Shown piece by piece: positions 33,380 through 42,304 of a stretch of 64,000 nucleotides of DNA (its first letter is position 1; each line of letters begins with the position of its first letter). The stretch is from DASQZT01 sp035638575. GTDB taxonomy: Bacteria; Acidobacteriota; Terriglobia; Bryobacterales; Bryobacteraceae. Below the pieces are notes generated by a model. That model made no database searches, was not told the DNA's origin, and saw only the letters and a list, made by a program, of their open reading frames with translations. Location: contig DASQZT010000183.1 of assembly GCA_035638575.1 (NCBI GenBank), positions 49,276 to 113,275 on the forward strand, in the 5' to 3' direction. Position numbers and translations under genes: made by a program.

Positions 33380-34810
33380 TTGGTGCCGGACAATGCGTAC
33401 AACGTAATCCCTTACCCTTCCTTCCCGCGGAACAAGACACACCCGGACCGCCTGGCCGCGGTGGGCACCCTCTTCGGCATGACTCCCGCTCCGGTCACCA
33501 ATTGCCGCTACCTGGAGATCGGCTGCGGCGACGGTGGCAACCTCGTGCCCATGGCCTACTGGCTTCCCGGCAGCCGCTTCCTGGGCGTCGACCTGGCGGA
33601 TGAGCCCATCGCCGCTGGCCGCCGCGCCATCGCATCGCTCGATCTGGGGAACCTCACGCTCGAAGCCGCCGACCTCCGCAACATCGGTCCCGAAGCCGGC
33701 GAATTCGACTACATCGTGGCGCACGGCTTGTACTCCTGGGTCCCGGCCGACGTGCGCGACCGCCTGCTGGCCGTGTGCCGCGAGCGCCTCGCGCCCCAGG
33801 GCATCGCGTACATCAGTTACAACGCGTACCCCGGCCGCCACGTGCGCCAGATGCTGCGCGAGATGATGCTCTATCACGTGCGCAACCTCGAGGATCCCGT
33901 CCAGCGCATCGAGCAGGGGCGCTGGTTCCTGGAGTTTCTCCGCAAGTCCCGTCTCCTTTCTCCCGCCTGGGGGGAACTGGTCGATCAGCAGGTCGCGGCG
34001 CTGCTGAAGCACGCCGGCGGCGGCTTGTATCACGACGACCTGGCGGAGGTCAACGACTCCGTCTACTTTCACGAATTCGCCGCCCACGCCCGCCGCCACG
34101 GCCTGCAATATCTCGGCGAGGCCGATTTCCACGAGATGTTCGATCCCCAGGGCTCGCTCGCCTGGCTGAAGGACGATGTGCTCGAGCGCGAACAGTATCT
34201 CGACTTCCTGCGGATCCGCCTGTTCCGGCAGACGCTCCTGTGCCGGGAAGAGGTCGCGCTCAACCGGGAATTACGCCCCGCAGCCATGCGGCGTTTTCTG
34301 TTCTCTGCGCCGGCCAAGACGGTGGAAGGCGGCCAGATCGAAGGTCTGCACGGCGTGCGGATCTCCGCTTTGCACGACGCCGTGAAACAGGTCACCGCCG
34401 CCCTGGGCGAGGTCTATCCCTTCCCGCTTTCCTTCGAGGAACTGGTCCCCTATGCGGGCGACCCCGCCTCGCTCGAGGAGATCGTGTTCGCACTGTTCAC
34501 CGGCGGCTTCGCCGACGTGCACGTATACCAGTTTCCCTGTGCCGATGCCGTGACCGCCAAACCCAGGGCCAGCCGCCTGGCGCGGTATCAGGCGAGTGTC
34601 TCGCGCCATGCCGCCAGCGCCTGTCACGGCATTGTGGAACTGGAGGAAATCAACCGCTTCCTGGTAATGCTCCTGGACGGCACGCGCACTCACCGGGAGA
34701 TCGCCGAGGCGCTGGCCAAGGCTCCCGGAGGCCCCACCCGCGAGCAGATCCGCGAAGGCCTTCCCAAGAGCCTGGAATGGCTGGCTCACGAGGGCCTGCT
34801 CGAAGGCTGA
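33380..34810 (+). CDS. Class I methyltransferase with MTase-regulatory domain
   Basis: SAM-dependent methyltransferase, about 476 aa. Motif I is YLEIGCGDGGNLVPMAYWLP, then FLGVDLADEPIAAGRRA. A middle region from about 205 matches the methyltransferase-regulatory domain (FHEMFDPQGSLAWLKDD, EEVALNREL), and the C-terminus (about 420-476) looks like a winged helix (LDGTRTHREIAEALAKAPGG). The N-terminal YNVIPYPSFPRNKTHPDRLA is typical of this family. The substrate is unknown; relatives sit near surface polysaccharide or peptide-modifying genes. The start is TTG 33380 or GTG 33383; neither has a strong ribosome site. Confidence 0.85.
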   Translation: MVPDNAYNVIPYPSFPRNKTHPDRLAAVGTLFGMTPAPVTNCRYLEIGCGDGGNLVPMAYWLPGSRFLGVDLADEPIAAGRRAIASLDLGNLTLEAADLRNIGPEAGEFDYIVAHGLYSWVPADVRDRLLAVCRERLAPQGIAYISYNAYPGRHVRQMLREMMLYHVRNLEDPVQRIEQGRWFLEFLRKSRLLSPAWGELVDQQVAALLKHAGGGLYHDDLAEVNDSVYFHEFAAHARRHGLQYLGEADFHEMFDPQGSLAWLKDDVLEREQYLDFLRIRLFRQTLLCREEVALNRELRPAAMRRFLFSAPAKTVEGGQIEGLHGVRISALHDAVKQVTAALGEVYPFPLSFEELVPYAGDPASLEEIVFALFTGGFADVHVYQFPCADAVTAKPRASRLARYQASVSRHAASACHGIVELEEINRFLVMLLDGTRTHREIAEALAKAPGGPTREQIREGLPKSLEWLAHEGLLEG

Positions 34811-34828
34811 CGCCGTCGAGCGAGGCTC

Positions 34829-37393
34829 TCATTGCAGGTCTCTTGTCCCCATCGCCTGCCAACCCGTGTTGTTCAAGTCGTTGACGTCCCGCGCCGCTAG
34901 GTAGAAGATGCGGTTGCCGCCGAACGCCGCGCTAAACGTGATGTTCAGCGCGAGCGTAAGGCCGTTGCCGCTCCCCGTCACCGGCGAGGCTCCCCACGTC
35001 ACCATGCACTGGCTGTTGCTCACACTTCCACTGGTATTCAGAACCTGCCCGGGCAGCAGGCCGTTGCCGTTGTCGTTCACCAGGTAGAGCACGTTGATGG
35101 AGCGCGCATAAGCCAGATAGCAGGCCTGGTTTCCATTCAGCGAGCCGTTCACCAGGATGTTCTCTACTCCCAGATCCTGATAGCCCTTGCTGTCGGAGAA
35201 GCTGAACGTATACGCCGTCGGCCCGAAGCCCGTCCCGCTGGCGGGACTCATGCTCACCACCGCGGTCGTGCCAGTCTGCACGCCACCCGGCGCCTGCCAC
35301 ACTCCCAGCGGCTGCCAGCCGGAGTTGTCTTGCGCCACGTCGCGCGCGGCCGCGTAGATCACCTTGTTGCCGGCAAAGGCGGCGGTGAATGCGATGGTCA
35401 GGGTGAGGTTCAGGCTGTTTCCACTGCCGCTCACCGGCGAGCCTCCCCAACTGACCGAACACTGGCTGTTGCTGATGCTGCCGGGAGTATTGAGACTCGA
35501 GCCGCCCAACAGCGTGCCCCCGTCGTCCCCGACCAGGTACAGCACATTCAACGGCCGGCTGTAGGCCAGGTAGCAGGCCGAGCGGCCGTCCAGGAAGTTG
35601 TTCACCAGGATGTTCAGGATGCCCAGGTCCTGAAAGCCGCGCGGGTCGGTAAAGGTGAAAGCGAGCGTGGCGCTGGCGCTGCTCCCAGCCGCGGGGCTGA
35701 CGGTTCCGGGCGCGGGTGGAGTCGCCGAAGCGGTTACCGCGATTGCCGCGGAGGTTCCCAAAACCGAGGCGTTGCCGGAATCGCTGGCGGTGATGGTCTG
35801 GCCCCCGGCGGTCTTCAGGGTCGCGGAGAAAGTCGCGGTTCCATTCAAGACGATCCCGTTGGCGGGCAGCACCGCCGCGCCGTCGCTGCTGGTGAAGTGG
35901 ACGATGCCGGCATAGTTGGTGGCCGTGCCGCCGGAGGGATACTGTGCGGTGACGGTGAAGTTGAAAGTCTGCCCGGCCGATGCCGACGCCGGCGCGGAGA
36001 CGATGAAGTGGGTCGCTACCGGCGCCGGGCGAGTGAAGACCCACGCAGCCCCGGTAGCGGCAAAGTTGGGCGACGTGTCTTGAGGGCCTCCGATCAGCGC
36101 CGTGCTGCCATCGCCGGAGAGCGCCACCCCTGTGCCCTGAAAGACCGCCTCAGTACCACTATTGCATTCGGAAAAATAGACTGCGCCACGGGTGCCCACC
36201 AGTTTGCTGCCCTGCTGGCTCCAGGTTCCGTTGCTGCGGGTATATACCCACGTCGCTCCGTAAAAAATGGGATCGCCGGTGTTCGGATCAAAAACCGTAT
36301 CTAACGGTCCTCCCACAAGAGCCAGGTTCCCATCCGCGGAGAGTGCGACCGACGTTCCCTGACTGGCGGTGGTGAACTCATTCGAGTCAACCTCTCCGGT
36401 ACCGTTCAGGCTGGGGCCCTGTTGGCTCCAGACGCCCTGGTTCCGAACGTAGATCCATACGACGTCCGCCCCAGGTCCACCCACCAACGCCGTGTTCCCG
36501 TCGGCGGAGAGGGCGACCGCGGATCCCTGCTCCGGCGCGAGCCCACTTCCAGACAGTTTGGGTCCTTGCTGGCTCCAGGCTCCGTTACCGCGCGTGAACA
36601 CCCAGGTCGCCCCGATCAAGCTGTCATCCAGCGGACCACCGGACAGAACCGTATTCCCATCGTCGGATATCGCAACGCTCGTTCCCTGCGCAACTCCATA
36701 TCCATTGGCCCCGCTCAGGGAAGTGGAATTGACCGAGCCGCTGCCGACCAGTTTGCTGCCTTGCTGGCTCCACGCCCCGTTGCTGCGCGCGAAAATCCAG
36801 GCTGCGCCGATGCAGCCGTTCGCCACGCAAGTGGCGCTGCCGGCAGGGCCTTGGGGGTTGTCATTAGGCCCGCCCACGACCGCCGTATTGCCATCGCCTG
36901 ATATGCCGACCGAGGAGCCGAACTGCGCGTGGCCCGACGCATCGGAAGGAACCAGCGCATTGCCTTGCTGGTTCCAGGAGCCGTTCGTACGAGTGAATAC
37001 CCAGGCTGCTCCAGCGCTATTGTTCTCCCCAGAGAAACCCGCGATCGCCGTATTCCCGTCCGCGGAAAGCCCGACTACCGCGCCATCGTCAACCGGGAGG
37101 GTGGCTTGCTGGGTCCACACGCCGTTGCTCCGGGTGTACACCGTCGGTTTTTGGAAAACAGGAACAGAATTGTTACAAAAGCCAAGTGTAATCGCACCGA
37201 TAACTCCCGCCCCGACCAAAGCCGTATTGCCGTCCGCGGAGAGCGCGACTGACTCGCCTTGCAAAGCATAGGCGCCCGTAGTGCCGGCGGTCACCAGCTT
37301 GTTGCCTTGCTGCGTGAATTGAGCGTGCGCGTTCGGTAGTAGGATTGCCGCCAGAGCGAGCGCGATAAGGAAACCCAGTTTCGGTACGATCAT
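34829..37393 (-). CDS. Secreted propeller-repeat protein with Ig-like and tandem C-terminal domains
   Basis: Exported protein, 854 aa, paralogue of the product of 17067-19226. Signal peptide about 1-24 (ALAAILLPNAHAQ). About nine blade repeats carry VALSADGNTALVGG and GATWVYTRSNGTWSQQGSKL. Unlike its paralogue it then has an Ig-like/invasin-type insert of about 95 residues (VSAPASASAGQTFNFTVTAQ). Two copies of the YTFSFSDSKGYQDLGVENI / IFYLAARDVNDLNNTGWQ module end the protein. The shared module pair and the inserted domain show modular evolution by duplication and domain gain. Function is unknown; cell-surface recognition or adhesion is a guess. Confidence 0.85.
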   Translation of the reverse strand: MIVPKLGFLIALALAAILLPNAHAQFTQQGNKLVTAGTTGAYALQGESVALSADGNTALVGAGVIGAITLGFCNNSVPVFQKPTVYTRSNGVWTQQATLPVDDGAVVGLSADGNTAIAGFSGENNSAGAAWVFTRTNGSWNQQGNALVPSDASGHAQFGSSVGISGDGNTAVVGGPNDNPQGPAGSATCVANGCIGAAWIFARSNGAWSQQGSKLVGSGSVNSTSLSGANGYGVAQGTSVAISDDGNTVLSGGPLDDSLIGATWVFTRGNGAWSQQGPKLSGSGLAPEQGSAVALSADGNTALVGGPGADVVWIYVRNQGVWSQQGPSLNGTGEVDSNEFTTASQGTSVALSADGNLALVGGPLDTVFDPNTGDPIFYGATWVYTRSNGTWSQQGSKLVGTRGAVYFSECNSGTEAVFQGTGVALSGDGSTALIGGPQDTSPNFAATGAAWVFTRPAPVATHFIVSAPASASAGQTFNFTVTAQYPSGGTATNYAGIVHFTSSDGAAVLPANGIVLNGTATFSATLKTAGGQTITASDSGNASVLGTSAAIAVTASATPPAPGTVSPAAGSSASATLAFTFTDPRGFQDLGILNILVNNFLDGRSACYLAYSRPLNVLYLVGDDGGTLLGGSSLNTPGSISNSQCSVSWGGSPVSGSGNSLNLTLTIAFTAAFAGNKVIYAAARDVAQDNSGWQPLGVWQAPGGVQTGTTAVVSMSPASGTGFGPTAYTFSFSDSKGYQDLGVENILVNGSLNGNQACYLAYARSINVLYLVNDNGNGLLPGQVLNTSGSVSNSQCMVTWGASPVTGSGNGLTLALNITFSAAFGGNRIFYLAARDVNDLNNTGWQAMGTRDLQ

Positions 37394-37459
37394 CCTGAAC
37401 TTCGTGCTATTGTACCACCCGCGTTCCGGACACCTGCCGGCTGGACCGCTTCCGTCGCC

Positions 37460-39067
37460 CTACCCCGGATAATCTCCGCAAATCGAAACTTCGAGCCCCA
37501 TTTCGCGGAACATCGCCGCCTTCGCCGCCAGGGCGAGATCGGCCGCTTCCGCGCCGGGCGCGTATGCTACCTGGACGTGGTTCGACTTGTGCCTCGCCAT
37601 CAACTGGTCCCGCGAGACGCCGTTCAGCACCGCGTGCATGATCGGCCACTGCGGCGTCGTAATCCGCCAGCGCCTCTCGGTCTCTTCGCGCGGCAGTTCC
37701 ACCGCCCGCCCGCGGCCGATATCCGCCTTGAGCCGGCCGCCATCCACGAAGATCCGGCTCCACACGATTTCGCCCGGCTTGCTGACGCCTTTCACGCTGC
37801 CGCCGCCCAGCCGGAAAAACATGGGCGGCTGCCGTTCGCTCACCGCTCCCGCGTATCCGCCGACGAGATGGGCGGGAGGCACCGCGCCCGAGATCTCGAA
37901 CACCCACACATACTCCTGGCGCCCATTCACCTTTGCGGCCTCGCCGTAGCGCACGTCGTGGAGCGTCGTCTCGGGATCGTACCCCAGTTCGGTCCACACC
38001 CGGTTGGTCGCCAGCGCGTCCAGCCCCGCGCACTCGTCCACCTCGTTGAAGTGCGGCAGGGGCCGCCCTTCGTACAGCACCCGTCCGTTGCCCCGCGCCT
38101 TCACCGGGGGCCGGTCCACGTTGTTCAACAGGCCTTCCGCCAGGTCCGAGGCCGGCGCCAGGTCCTTCAATCCCTGCTGATACTGGATGCCGATGGTGTC
38201 GCATCCGAAATCGTCGGCGATGCGCAGCGCGGCAATGTACATCTTGCACTGACCCAGCACCTGGTCGTCGGTCAGGTCCGTCTCGGGGTCGGGGCCGGTG
38301 AGGAACCGCATGCCCTTCTGGTCGAGCCACTGACGGACCGCCAGCGCCTCCTGGTCGCTCACCTGCTGCATTTCGGCGAAGAGCGCCGACTGGCTCAGGC
38401 GTTCCTTGAAGACGCCCGTGAGGTGCAGCAATTCATCCGGGATGATGGCGTTGTACATGCCCATGCAGCCTTCATCGAAGATCCCCATGATGGCCTTGCC
38501 GCGATGCAGTTCCCGCGCCAGCCGTCCGCCCGTCTCCTCCGCTTTCTCCGGCAGCCGGAAGGCGCCCAGCGGCCGCACGTGGCTGAGGTCGTGCTGGATG
38601 GTCTCGCCCGCCAGCCACCGCCGCAAGCTGCCCAGAAAGAACTCGTCGGTGAAGTCTTCGCTCCACAGCGTGCTGTACGCGATCCCCGCCTTGGTCATCG
38701 AGGCATTGAGGTTGAGCATGCCCACCAGCCCCGGCCATTCGCCGCTCCAGTTGGCCACCGAAAGGATGGGCCCCTGGTGCGTGAACAGACCGTGCAGGAT
38801 GTGATGGCTGTACTGCCATACAGCCTCGACCACCACCAGGGGCGCCTGGGGCGGAATGCTGCGGAAGACTTCCATGCCGCGCTTCTGGCTGTCGATGAAT
38901 CCGTGGCCCTTCTCGGCGTCGCAGGGGTGGCCTCGGCGGACCTGATGCCCTTCGCCGCGGATGGCATTCATGACGGCCTCTTCGGCCTTGGCCTGCGCCG
39001 GCCAGCATTTCTGGTTGGCCGAAAGGCGCAGATCGCCGTTGGCGATTAGGATGACGGTGTCCGGCAT
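37460..39067 (-). CDS. L-fucose/L-arabinose isomerase-family protein
   Basis: Sugar isomerase-like protein, 535 aa, cytosolic. The N-terminus (VILIANGDLRLSANQKCWPA) and the central GIFDEGCMGMYNAIIPDELL with acidic residues look like the fucose/arabinose isomerase fold; the C-terminal part has FRLGGGSVKGVSKPGEIVWS. It probably interconverts an aldose and a ketose using a divalent metal, but the substrate cannot be named. ATG 39067 begins the homology; upstream in-frame sequence overlaps the P-loop kinase gene. It lies 10 bases from that gene on the same strand. Confidence 0.7.
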   Translation of the reverse strand: MPDTVILIANGDLRLSANQKCWPAQAKAEEAVMNAIRGEGHQVRRGHPCDAEKGHGFIDSQKRGMEVFRSIPPQAPLVVVEAVWQYSHHILHGLFTHQGPILSVANWSGEWPGLVGMLNLNASMTKAGIAYSTLWSEDFTDEFFLGSLRRWLAGETIQHDLSHVRPLGAFRLPEKAEETGGRLARELHRGKAIMGIFDEGCMGMYNAIIPDELLHLTGVFKERLSQSALFAEMQQVSDQEALAVRQWLDQKGMRFLTGPDPETDLTDDQVLGQCKMYIAALRIADDFGCDTIGIQYQQGLKDLAPASDLAEGLLNNVDRPPVKARGNGRVLYEGRPLPHFNEVDECAGLDALATNRVWTELGYDPETTLHDVRYGEAAKVNGRQEYVWVFEISGAVPPAHLVGGYAGAVSERQPPMFFRLGGGSVKGVSKPGEIVWSRIFVDGGRLKADIGRGRAVELPREETERRWRITTPQWPIMHAVLNGVSRDQLMARHKSNHVQVAYAPGAEAADLALAAKAAMFREMGLEVSICGDYPG

Positions 39068-39077
39068 AATCTTTATT

Positions 39078-39512
39078 TTAGCGGTAAACGTCCACCCGTG
39101 CGAAACCTTCTGCCGGGGAAGGCGGCGCCAGCCGGGCCGCCATCTTGGCCAGGGCCTCGTCGGGCACCATCCGGTGGCGGCCGGCGTTGCGCTCGCGGCA
39201 CACTTCCAACGGCACGTCGAAGAACACGGCCTCGACGTCGCAGCCGTACGATTGCCCGATGGCAATATACGGCGCGCGCTCGCCGGGGGTCAGGTTCGTC
39301 GCGTCGATGTAGGTGACCGCGCGGCCGATCGCCAGCCGCTGCCGCAACAGGTATCGCAGGGTCTGGAAGACGCGGTCGTGAATGGTCTGGTCGGTTTCGT
39401 CGTCCGCCAGCCAGCGGCGGATCGTGTCCGATGACAAACCGGCGGCGCCGATTCGCTCCAGGTAGGTGGACTTACCCGACCCGGGCAGACCTACCAGTAC
39501 GACGATCCGCAT
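39078..39512 (-). CDS. Small P-loop kinase/AAA ATPase
   Basis: Protein of 144 aa with Walker A GLPGSGKST directly after the first strand (MRIVVLV), a helix with SSDTIRRWLADDETDQ, and YIDATNLTPGERAPY, the pattern of the polynucleotide/zeta-toxin-like kinase group. CRERNAGRHRMVPDEALAKM resembles the lid. The phosphate acceptor is unknown. It is co-oriented with the isomerase-like gene, so a sugar or nucleotide kinase role is possible. Confidence 0.75.
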   Translation of the reverse strand: MRIVVLVGLPGSGKSTYLERIGAAGLSSDTIRRWLADDETDQTIHDRVFQTLRYLLRQRLAIGRAVTYIDATNLTPGERAPYIAIGQSYGCDVEAVFFDVPLEVCRERNAGRHRMVPDEALAKMAARLAPPSPAEGFARVDVYR

Positions 39513-39546
39513 CCTTCACGCCCAGCGGACACCCCGCTGACGCGGA

Positions 39547-39825
39547 CTAGCTGCTCGCTCCCTCACCGCCGCCGCTGCCGGCTTCGGGAACTGGAGTCGT
39601 CGGCGGCTCAGGCGGAGCCGCTGGAGGAGCCGCCGGAGGAGGCGCCGCTACCTTTTTCACCGCCTTCACCGCCTTCTTGGCCGGCTTCGGTGCTGGCTTC
39701 TTCGCTGCGGGCTTGGCGGCCGCCTTCTTCACAGCCTTCTTCACGGCCTTCGCCGGAGCCTTCTTGGCTGCCTTCTTTACAGGCTTCTTTGCTGCTGCTT
39801 TCTTCGCGGGCTTTTTCTTTGCCAT
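39547..39825 (-). CDS. Histone H1-like Lys/Ala/Pro-rich protein
   Basis: Basic low-complexity protein, 92 aa. Residues 1-60 are repeats of KKAAAKKP and KKAVKK type, giving about 40 percent lysine, and the tail is Pro/Ala-rich then acidic-neutral (PEAGSGGGEGASS). Such H1-like proteins bind DNA without sequence preference and are common nucleoid proteins in some bacteria. No folded domain is seen. The coding DNA is itself repetitive. A TTGGCT-N17-TAAGAT promoter candidate lies upstream. Confidence 0.7.
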   Translation of the reverse strand: MAKKKPAKKAAAKKPVKKAAKKAPAKAVKKAVKKAAAKPAAKKPAPKPAKKAVKAVKKVAAPPPAAPPAAPPEPPTTPVPEAGSGGGEGASS

Positions 39826-39953
39826 CGGTATCTCTCTCCGAACTTGACCTTCAGGGAAGAGTCAAATTATCTTACAACGGATTGCCGCAATAGCCAATCT
39901 TCTTTTTGGTTTTTCGGTTACTCGATTTATGTTGTGCCGCTGTATGATCGGAC
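39826..39953. promoter_or_regulatory. AT-rich divergent promoter region
   Basis: This 128-base gap is much richer in A/T than its surroundings. On the - strand TTGGCT and TAAGAT lie 17 bases apart (about 39872-39900), a fair sigma-70 pair for the H1-like gene. On the + strand TATGAT (39943-39948) lies five bases from GTG 39954, so the methyltransferase message may be leaderless. Both are visual assignments. Confidence 0.35.
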
Positions 39954-40505
39954 GTGCCCCGCGATTGGGACCAGCACTATTCGAACGCCGCCAACCTGGA
40001 GTTGTTGCCCGCGCCTCTGCTGGTGGAGGCGGCCGGTCTGCTGCCCCCCGGACGTGCGCTCGATATCGCCAGCGGTCCCGGGCGCAACGCCCTCTATCTG
40101 GCGAGTCTCGGGTGGAAGGTTACGGCGGTGGATTCCTCCCCGGTGGCCATCTCTATCCTGCGCCGGCGCGCCGTGGGCCTCGCCGTGGATGTGCGCCGGG
40201 CCAACCTGGAAGCCGGCGAATTCCAGATCCTGCCCGAGGCCTACGACCTGATCTGCGACTTCTTCTATCTCCAGCGCCGCCTTTTCCCGCACATCCGCGA
40301 AGGCGTGCGGCTGGGCGGCGTCTTCGCCGCCGCCATCCACCTGGTGGACGACACCCCGGGCCTTCGCCCGCGCAATCCCGCCTACCTGATGCAGCCCGGT
40401 GAGCTGCGCGCCGAGTTTGCCGCCTGGAAGATTCTCTACTATTCCGAGGGCGCCGAACCGGACCGGACTCGGCGTGTCGCTCGCATTCTCGCGCGGCGAG
40501 CCTAG
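39954..40505 (+). CDS. Class I SAM-dependent methyltransferase (TehB-like)
   Basis: Methyltransferase of 183 aa, GTG start. Motif I is ALDIASGPGRNALYLASLGW, motif II VTAVDSSPVAISILRRRA, and EAYDLICDFFYLQRRLFP follows. The family includes tellurite-resistance TehB and thiopurine-type enzymes acting on small molecules; the target is not known here. It converges with the YIP1 gene, ten bases apart. Confidence 0.8.
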   Translation: MPRDWDQHYSNAANLELLPAPLLVEAAGLLPPGRALDIASGPGRNALYLASLGWKVTAVDSSPVAISILRRRAVGLAVDVRRANLEAGEFQILPEAYDLICDFFYLQRRLFPHIREGVRLGGVFAAAIHLVDDTPGLRPRNPAYLMQPGELRAEFAAWKILYYSEGAEPDRTRRVARILARRA

Positions 40506-40515
40506 CCCTGGCAAT

Positions 40516-41280
40516 CTACGCGAATATCGAGGCCATCGACGCGCCGAACAGGACTATGGCCACCCAGGGCACCAATACCGCTACCAGGGCGCTGCCGAAA
40601 GACAGCCTCTTTCCGGCCACGGCACTGAGCCCAAGGGCGGTCAGCAGAATGATCCAGATGGAAAACACATCCACCGCCGTTGCGATGGTGTATAGAAACT
40701 TCGAGGTGTTCAGCGGGTCCATGAACGCCGCCGGGTTGAACGCCAGAGGGTTGGTCAGGTTGAAATCGTCCGGGTTCTTCAGGAACATCACCACGATCGC
40801 CAGCAACTGCTTGATGATCATGGGAAGCCCGGCATAGCAGACGATGGCAAATACCTGCTTGAACTTCAGGCCTGCGCCCATCATCCCGCTGGCGATTCCG
40901 AGCAGGACCGCCGCCGAAATCAGGTAGATCACCGGGGTCATGATGATCACGCCGCCGTAGTATGCGAAGCCCATGACCTTCACTTGCATGGCCTGGGTCC
41001 GCTCCCGCTGCTCGGGAGGCATCTGGGCCATCTGCTGCTGCATGCGCTGGCTCGTCTCCATCTGGTGTCGGAGGAACCTCTCCCAGCCCACGTGCTGGCC
41101 GTAGAAGTAATAGAAGGCCAAGCTCGCGACGATGGTCAGAAGCAGCGGAATCAGCCAGCGCGGCCGCTTGCCGATGGCCTCAAAAGCGTTCTTGGGTTCG
41201 AAGAAGACGCCCGTCAGCCGGGAGAATTCGCCCATTTCCGCGGGCTGCGGTTCCACAGAAGGTATGGATTCGGGGGTCAT
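40516..41280 (-). CDS. YIP1-family integral membrane protein
   Basis: Membrane protein, 254 aa. A cytosolic N-terminus with FFEPKNAFEAIGKRPRW precedes five hydrophobic helices (about 43-60, 107-130, 137-160, 190-215, 228-250). The loop after helix 1 is Gln/Met-rich (MQQQMAQMPPEQ). This is the pattern of bacterial YIP1-domain proteins, whose function is poorly known. It is divergent from the lipoprotein gene at 41342, sharing a 61-base promoter gap. Confidence 0.78.
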   Translation of the reverse strand: MTPESIPSVEPQPAEMGEFSRLTGVFFEPKNAFEAIGKRPRWLIPLLLTIVASLAFYYFYGQHVGWERFLRHQMETSQRMQQQMAQMPPEQRERTQAMQVKVMGFAYYGGVIIMTPVIYLISAAVLLGIASGMMGAGLKFKQVFAIVCYAGLPMIIKQLLAIVVMFLKNPDDFNLTNPLAFNPAAFMDPLNTSKFLYTIATAVDVFSIWIILLTALGLSAVAGKRLSFGSALVAVLVPWVAIVLFGASMASIFA

Positions 41281-41341
41281 ATCAGCCCGATTGTACTAAA
41301 GTGGCCGAATCGGCGCTCGGGTTTTGCGATGATGAGGGTTC

Positions 41342-42241
41342 ATGCGCCGCGCCACCCTCCTTGTCCTTCTGCTCTCTCTCTGCGCCTGCAAACCGGCCGA
41401 AGAAGGCCGCCAGAAGGCCATCATCGGGGCCGTGCTCATCGACGGCGCCGGCGGCCCGCCTCTCTCCGATTCCGTCGTTGTCGTCGAAGGCGGCCGCATC
41501 CTCGCGGCCGGAAGGCGTTCCGAGGTGCCCATCCCCGCCGAAGCCGACAAGATCAATGGCGCGGGCAAATTCCTGGTCCCGGCCCTGAAGGATCTCTTGG
41601 ACCGCGCGGAGCCTCCCGATCTGCTTCGGCCCGGCACGGTGGACCAGGCGCGGGCACAGGTGGCGGCGTTGGCCGCCCGCAGGCCTGGCCTGATCTATCT
41701 CGCGATGGGCCCGGACGCCGTCACCGAAGCTGCCCTCGAAGCGGCGCGCAATGCCGGCATCCCCGTGGCCGGCCTGGTTTCGACTCAGGCCGGGGCGCGC
41801 CTGATGGTCGATGGCGGCGCCTCCGCCCTGATCGGCTCGATCCTCGACACCGAGGATCCGGATTCCGCCCTGGTCCGCCGCATGCGCGATCTCCGCATTG
41901 TGGTGGCGCCGGCCCTGGCCCAGTCCGGCGCGAAACTCGCCGCAGCCAGCCACAACGCGAAAAGCCTCTTCCAGGCCGGCGTCCCCATCGCCCTGGCTTC
42001 CCTGGGCGCCGATCCCGTCCGCGAATGCGAGCTGCTGGTGGCCGCGGGCGTGCCTCCCCTGGACGTGATCGTGGCCGCCACACGCAATTCGGCGGCCGCC
42101 CTGCGCCAGTTGGAGCAATCCGGCACCATCGAGCCCGGAAAGAGCGCCGACCTGCTGCTGCTCTCTGCCCATCCGGGTGAAGATATCCGCAACCTGCGCC
42201 AGGTCGCCCTCCGCATGGCCGCCGGCAATTGGGTCCGGTAA
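41342..42241 (+). CDS. Amidohydrolase-like lipoprotein lacking metal ligands
   Basis: Lipoprotein of 299 aa: LLVLLLSLCAC is a lipobox-like signal. The N-terminal beta-sandwich (IIGAVLIDGAGGPPLSDSVV, GRILAAGRRSEV) and C-terminal block (SGTIEPGKSADLLLLSAHP) are those of imidazolonepropionase-like amidohydrolases, but at the place of the usual GLIDxHxH the sequence reads PALKDLLDRAEP with no histidines. About 130 residues of the normal barrel are also missing. It is therefore probably non-catalytic, a binding protein or a relic kept intact. It is followed by an inverted repeat and a second lipoprotein gene. Confidence 0.7.
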   Translation: MRRATLLVLLLSLCACKPAEEGRQKAIIGAVLIDGAGGPPLSDSVVVVEGGRILAAGRRSEVPIPAEADKINGAGKFLVPALKDLLDRAEPPDLLRPGTVDQARAQVAALAARRPGLIYLAMGPDAVTEAALEAARNAGIPVAGLVSTQAGARLMVDGGASALIGSILDTEDPDSALVRRMRDLRIVVAPALAQSGAKLAAASHNAKSLFQAGVPIALASLGADPVRECELLVAAGVPPLDVIVAATRNSAAALRQLEQSGTIEPGKSADLLLLSAHPGEDIRNLRQVALRMAAGNWVR

Positions 42242-42299
42242 TCTCCCAATTCCGCGGGAACAAACGGAGCCCGCTTTGCGTATGCGCAGGATTGGGAGA
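42242..42299 (+). promoter_or_regulatory. Inverted repeat that can hide the RBS of the DUF4097 gene
   Basis: TCTCCCAAT (42242-42250) and ATTGGGAGA (42291-42299) are perfect nine-base complements with 40 bases between. The right arm contains GGGAGA (42294-42299), the likely Shine-Dalgarno five bases before ATG 42305. Pairing in the mRNA would mask it, suggesting translational control or coupling to read-through from the upstream gene. Confidence 0.5.
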
Positions 42300-42304
42300 C
42301 AGCC

